Source: Klebsormidium nitens (Eukaryota; Streptophyta; Klebsormidiophyceae; Klebsormidiales; Klebsormidiaceae). From it: a stretch of DNA of 64,000 nt. The notes beneath the pieces were generated by a model. That model was not told where the DNA came from, did not search any database, and worked only from the letters and a program-made list of their open reading frames with translations. Shown here one piece after another: positions 60,001 through 64,000 of this stretch. Numbering within the stretch: the stretch's first letter is position 1; every line of letters begins with the position of its first letter. Location of the stretch: the NCBI GenBank assembly GCA_000708835.1, contig DF237298.1:1-64000 (forward strand). Reading direction: 5' to 3'. The translations under genes and the position numbers were made by a program.

Positions 60001-63000
60001 GTTGCGCAGCTCGTGGCACACGAAGCCCAGGAACTCCAGCAGGTTGCCGCGCTCGCGCTCCAGGGCCTTGACCGTCTTTAGTTCGGCCGTAACCGCCCTC
60101 TGCAGGGGTAGAGAAAAGCGGGTTTAAGAACTGATTTGGTTCGTTCCACTCGATCTACAGGTTGAAAAGCGTGGGCTTGGAAATAGATTGCCGCGCTCGC
60201 GCTCCAGGGCTTTGACCGTCTTTAGTTCGGCCGTAACCGCCCTCTGCGAAGGTTAAAACCGAAGTGGGTTAGGAACCCGGAGTGGTTTAGCGACTTAATT
60301 AATCGCAGAATAAGTTTTGCATTGCCGCGCTCGCGCTCCAGGGCCTTGACCGTCTTCAGCTCGGCGGTGACCGCCCTCTGCAGAGGTAGAGAAAAGCGGG
60401 TTTAAAAACTGATCTGGGTCACTCAACTCAATCTGGACTAGAAGTGCGCGGACTTATGATCAGGTTGCTGCGCTTGCGCTCAAGGGGCTTGACCGCCCAT
60501 GGATCAGCCGTAGCCGCCCTCTGCAATTGCGGAAGCCGAAGTAAGTAGGAACTCGAAGCACGCTTCTCTTGAACCTTCACATCGCTTCCTCCGGATCAGT
60601 TGAAGGCCAGTCTACGCGTGATCAGCCAGACCAGATCAAAGGCAAAGCCACCTAGGGCGGCCTCGACCGACTTTCTCCTGCACCTTTACGTTCCTTACTC
60701 AACGCCAATCTACGCTAAAGTAACCAAACCAGGTTGGCCGCAGTCGCCTCGGCCGACTTCTCCTGCACCGTCAAACCGTTTCATCAAGTACGAGGTTAAA
60801 GCCGCTCTATGCCGGAGTTAGTAGACCGGGTTATCCACAAACCCACCCTGGGTCGCCTCGACCGACTTCTCCTGCAGCCTCAAATTGCACTCAGATGCAA
60901 AATGAAGGTCGGTTAACGCTGAAGAGCTCAACGATCAACACCGGGTTATCTGCAAACCCACCTGGGTCGCCTCGACCGACTTCTCCTGCAGCTTGAGCAG
61001 GCGCGCCATGTCCTCCGCCTGGCTCTGCCGCATGCCCTTCAACTCGCTCTCCATACGGTCCCGCAACCGCTTCGCGCCCGCGATGCTCTCGCGCCGCAGG
61101 GCGTCCATCGCGTCCGCGTGCTCCTACAAGATAGCCCGATGAAGATGTTAAGTACGTACTGATTTTGGGTTGGGCTAAGGCCACCCTGAGTCAGGGCAAT
61201 GTAAGAGAAACGGGTGGGGTAGGTCCGAGAGTTTCGGTAGGGGACGGGTGCCGAGCCCATCAATTTTGCATCTAGGGATTTGATTTGATTGTGAGCCTCA
61301 ATCTGTGACATGAAGCACCCCTCTGTGTCTTGACCGCTTTTCATTCAAGACGTTAAAAGTTGGTGTGGAATCTCGTTACTTTTGGGGCTTCGAAAGTCCC
61401 TCATCCAGCGAGGGTGCTGCCCTACTCTCGCTCGCACTTCTCTCGGGGCTTATATTCAAAACGGAATACCCCACCGACTTACCTTCCGAAGCGCGGACAG
61501 CACTCGCTTGTGCGAGTCGACGACCATCTTGATCCGCATCATGCTGTTGGTCTGCTTGGCGCCCTCCTCCTCCTCGATCTTGTCCGCCAGCTCCTTCCGC
61601 TGCTTCCTCTCCTCCTCCGTGCCGGAGCCGGAGTTGGAGTCCTCGCCGTAGCCCTCCGTTCCGTTGCCGTGCTCCGGCGGGTGGCGTCCCATGTCGCCGT
61701 CGGCGGAAACGCTGGGCGTGGTGGTGCTCGCGGGGTCCGTGGAGACCGACGGGTCGAACTCCGACATGAAGTCGACGAAGTCGTCCTCCAGCTGCGCGAA
61801 TGCGGGCAAATCAAGAGCGTTATTCTAGCCGCACGATCGCAGGAGAAGCGCCACGTGTCAAGTCGGACACTTCCTTCAGCTGCATGCTTTCATAACAGAC
61901 CACAACGTATCCAAGAGCGTCCTTCCGGCTGCACTGTCAGAGGCAAACCGCCACGTGTGGACTCAGCATGAGATATCTACTTCCACAGCTGCATGAACTG
62001 CGGGAAACTTGCCACGTTTTCGGGACAGCGGCGCAACTGGGAAGGGAGAACGAGGTTTGAACAGCGCTCGGCAAGGCCTGCTGTTCTCAAGGAGTTGACC
62101 GGTGCATTTTGGGTACCAGGGTGGCAATCAGAGAGCACGTACGAGAGTTCTCCGCATTGAATGAAAACCCAACAAGAGGGCCGCTGCAAACTTTGCTGCA
62201 ACTTACAAGGACCAGACATCTCTTGAGCTGGTGACTATTAGAGTCACGGAAACGAACGGTTCAGAACAACTGACAATCCAACGGTTCGACCATCCGTACT
62301 TACCTTGAAGTATTCAGTGTAGCATTCCTTTAGGTATCTTTCTGAGTCTGCTTGCGCACAAATCTGCTCAAGCCCATTGTGACGGCCTCACCTGGTTGTT
62401 CCACGCGCGGCGCTTGACCTCAATCTCCTTCTGGAAGCGCGCGCGCAGCTTCTTGGCCGTGCGCTTCTGCTTGCGCGTCACCGTCTCCGCGTCCATCTCG
62501 AAGCCCGCCGCGCGCCGCGTGCGCGTGTACTGCTGCATGTCCGAGTCCAGGCTGTGCTTCAGCTTCATCAGCTCCAGCTCGTGCTCCGCCTGCAGCTTCT
62601 GCACCGCCGCCAGGTGCCCCGCCTCTAGTTTCATCGCGTCGTGCACGCACTTCTGCTCGTACTCGAAGCTCTTGGCCGTCTGCTTCTGGTTCACGAGCTG
62701 CCGCTCGCGCAGCTGGTCCCCTTGTTTCGCGTGCGTGACCCTCATATGTTCAATCTCCAGCGCGTGCGCCTTGATCAGGATCGCCTTGGCCTCGGTGGGG
62801 ATGCTCTTGAGCCGCATGTTGACGGACATCTCCGCGTTGGAGATCGTGCGTTCCTGCCACTGGACGAGCTCCTGCCCCTCGCGTGTGTGCCGCTCTTCCT
62901 TCTGCTCGAGCCGCTTGTTGAACGCGTCGCGGTTGCGCTGCAGCTTCAGCGCCTGCTGGAGCGCCAGCGTGTGCGCCGCCTGCAGCTGCTCGAACTTGGC

Positions 63001-63030
63001 GTCCTCCACCCGCTTGCGCTGGACGTGCTC
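57013..63030 (-). CDS. hybrid histidine kinase with coiled-coil N-terminus (5' end missing)
   Basis: Cytosolic-looking two-component hybrid kinase. Exons inside the window: 63030-62392, 61791-61483, 61123-60962, 60099-59780, 58628-57833, 57282-57013 (stop); phases agree, 831 residues. Residues 1-213 are a long Gln/Glu/Lys/Arg coiled coil, 214-316 an acidic Ser/Thr/Gly linker, 317-370 a further coil (RRESIAGAKRLRDRMESELK). HisKA has FVCHELRNPLCAITG (H399). HATPase has QILGNLTSNAIKFT (N527 or N531), DTGLGIS and GTTGLGL. REC (690-830) has VAEDN (E696, D697), phospho-acceptor D740 in LLILDIQMPEMNG, T768 and K790. All catalytic residues are present. No membrane segment, PAS, GAF or CHASE domain is visible, but the true N-terminus lies upstream or past the window end. 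The H-box differs from the SHEIRTPM type of plant cytokinin receptors and resembles CHELRNPL kinases of other protists and fungi, as I recall them. Confidence 0.93.
57345..57428 (-). repeat. intronic copy of the last histidine kinase exon head
   Basis: The final exon starts MPEMNGDTALAAVLQKEHPL at 57282. The intron upstream repeats about 80 bp of it with few changes, including the CAG acceptor and ATGCCCGAGATGAACGGCGA, 140 bp away. Confidence 0.92.
58700..59135 (-). repeat. four intronic copies of the HATPase exon head
   Basis: The exon starting at 58628 (LYAKDLLSKEALPGM) is preceded by copies near 58708-58765, 58843-58890, 58965-59010 and 59085-59130. All share plus-strand words such as GGGCCTCCTT, TCCTTAGCG and CAGCCTG-GCGAAACAGTA. 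The nearest two are the best preserved. Confidence 0.88.
59290..59700 (-). repeat. three intronic copies of the HisKA exon tail
   Basis: The HisKA exon ends LPELLDSTVSAYR|GTGAGT at 59780. Copies follow in gene sense near 59610-59695, 59463-59540 and 59290-59385. Each has a CTCACCGGTA-like donor (plus strand) and CGAGCAGCTCCA. Divergence rises with distance, and the farthest has lost part of the donor. Confidence 0.9.
60180..60535 (-). repeat. three intronic copies of the HisKA exon head
   Basis: The exon beginning RAVTAELKTVKALERERGNL at 60099 is copied near 60188-60243, 60322-60381 and 60467-60523. Copies one and two keep CTCGCGCTCCAGGGC, TTGACCGTCTT and the CCGCCCTCTGC junction; the third is more decayed. 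Confidence 0.92.
60640..60890 (-). repeat. three intronic copies of a coiled-coil exon tail
   Basis: The 162-nt exon ends LKLQEKSVEATQ|GTGGGT at 60962. Copies at about 60843-60888, 60735-60770 and 60648-60693 keep plus-strand GTCGCCTCGACCGACTTCTC with successive changes. Confidence 0.88.
61860..62000 (-). repeat. intronic copies of the acidic-linker exon head
   Basis: The exon starting at 61791 (GCGCAG|CTGGAGGACGACTTC) has partial copies with GCATGCAG|CTGAAGGAAGTG near 61878 and CATGCAG|CTGTGGAAGTAG near 61985, plus shared CCGCCACGTGT motifs between them. Only the junction region is conserved. Confidence 0.6.
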
Positions 63031-63033
63031 CTG

Positions 63034-64000
63034 CAAAACGTAAGCGCAGCCGTTAATTTTGCTCGGGCTTGAGTCCTAGCCGTCGGACTATGTATCTGAT
63101 CGGTAGACGGTGTCAGAGTCAACGTACCGGAGCTGCTGGCAGCTGTTCGAACTTGGCGTCCTCGACCCGCTTGCGCGGAACATGCTCCTGGGAGACCAGA
63201 AAAGCTGAGCCGTCAGATGGATCTAAAGAGGAAATTGAAAAGTCGTAATCCTAAGGCAGCTTGGACCAGCTGCCTCAGCTGCTCGAACTCGGCTCCTACG
63301 ACCCGNTTGGCCGTCGTGGGGTCTCGCCTTCCGTAGGCGGTAACGGNNNNNNNNNNNNNNNNNNNNAACCCCTTTCGGGCGGTCCGTTCGGTACCGGCCG
63401 TTCGTCGTCCGGTACCTAGTGCGTCTCGGGAGTACTGAAAGCTCGAGGTCGTCGACGTATCGANCTAAGAGGAAATTGAAAAGTCGTATCCTAAGGCAGC
63501 TTGGTACCAGCTGCCTCCAGCTGCTCGAACTCGGCGTCCTCGACCCGCTTGCGCTGGGTGTGCTCCTGCGGAACGGTTGACAGCCGTCAGATCTGCTCGA
63601 GCTTGAGCCGTAGCCGTCAGATTACGTAGTCCATTATTAGTGGGACTTGGAGTCAATACGAGCCGCTCGCAGCTGCTCGAACTTGGCGTCCTGGACCCGC
63701 TTGCGCTGGACGTGCTCCTGGGGGAAAGAAAAACAGCCGTTAGATTTGCTCAAACTTGGTCCGTAGGCGCCAGATTAGGTACGTAATCAATTGAGACAGG
63801 GACTGGCGAGTAGGTACTAGCTGCTCGCAGCTGCTCGAACTTGGCGTCCTCCACCCGCTTGCGCTTCACGTGCTCCTGCGGAATCCAATAACAGCCTTTG
63901 AATCTCCTCGATCAGCTTTGACGAGCAATCGATTGGGGGGGGCCTTTGAGTCAATCTTATCTGCTTGCAGTTGCTCGAACTTGGCGTCTTCGACCTGCTT
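63034..64000 (-). repeat. tandem array of exon-plus-intron units, about 155 bp each
   Basis: The head of the coiled-coil exon (EHVQRKRVEDAKFEQLQAA at 63030) recurs at about 63131-63190, 63270-63305 (cut by a gap), 63506-63568, 63661-63720, 63821-63879 and 63961-64000 (window end). Each complete unit has a CAG acceptor, an open 55-60-bp exon-like part, then intron-like sequence that is also shared (CAGCCGTCAGAT-TGCTCGAGCTTGAG). Every exon-like part is followed by GTA within a few bases of position 58-60. The units may be pseudo-exons or genuine mini-exons of a repetitive coiled coil. Confidence 0.9.
63347..63366. other. assembly gap (20 N) with disturbed flanks
   Basis: Twenty consecutive N, with single N at 63306 and 63464. 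The blocks on either side (63225-63305 and 63466-63546) are nearly identical, and the sequence between the single Ns resembles neither the repeat nor normal local DNA. The repeat array has probably been misassembled here. Confidence 0.95.

Noticed and set aside
61990-62040. Possible exon LRRCPENVASFPQFMQLW in the histidine kinase
   Set aside because: No donor gives the phase required by the next exon. The flanking exons join directly in phase 0, and the end of this segment matches a junction duplicate.
62396-63043. Plus-strand open frame of 215 codons
   Set aside because: Exact antisense of the coiled-coil exon of the histidine kinase; Ser/Arg/Cys-rich shadow frame without a domain.

Overview
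This is nuclear DNA from a eukaryote with intron-rich genes. The gene set fits a streptophyte green alga or land-plant relative. It holds a plant-type LRR receptor kinase with an extensin-like juxtamembrane segment, a plant-style ZNF598/HEL2 with the RING at the very N-terminus, a plant universal stress protein and a three-RRM hnRNP Q/LIF2-like protein. A Klebsormidium-like charophyte is my best guess, but that is inference. Coding exons are GC-rich at third positions and introns are mostly 150-900 bp. I assembled all exon models by eye from splice consensus, reading-frame phase and family conservation; no alignment was run.

Layout. 222-2010 (+): a broken hydroxyethylthiazole kinase (ThiM) gene with a premature stop and frameshifts. 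2740-2840: a tRNA-like Pol III element. 4912-5460 (+): a weak BTB/POZ-like relic. 6460-6558 (-): one orphan PPR motif. 7111-12158 (-): complete ZNF598/HEL2-type ribosome-collision E3 ligase (7 exons, 822 aa). 13514-22191 (+): STRUBBELIG-like LRR receptor pseudokinase (13 exons, 783 aa). 23505-27258 (+): universal stress protein (5 exons, 153 aa). 28565-28737: a 173-bp inverted-repeat element carrying a G-quadruplex-prone telomere-like core. 29144-30544 (+): F-box/LRR-like gene with one in-frame TGA. 31503-47421 (-): complete DNA polymerase alpha catalytic subunit (22 exons, 1589 aa). 48285-54809 (+): hnRNP Q/LIF2-like protein (9 exons, 544 aa). 57013-63030 and beyond (-): hybrid histidine kinase with a long coiled-coil N-terminus, cut by the window end.

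The genes do not form a pathway. Two head-to-head pairs (ZNF598 with the LRR receptor; POLA1 with hnRNP Q) share short intergenic promoters, and the POLA1 side has a perfect E2F consensus.

The most striking feature cuts across genes. Introns repeatedly contain tandem, decaying copies of the adjoining exon edge, including its splice site, at roughly 110-170 bp spacing. This occurs in the LRR receptor, at many exons of POLA1, in the hnRNP Q gene and at nearly every exon of the histidine kinase, where one array runs off the window and spans an assembly gap. It looks like intron growth by repeated duplication across exon-intron junctions.
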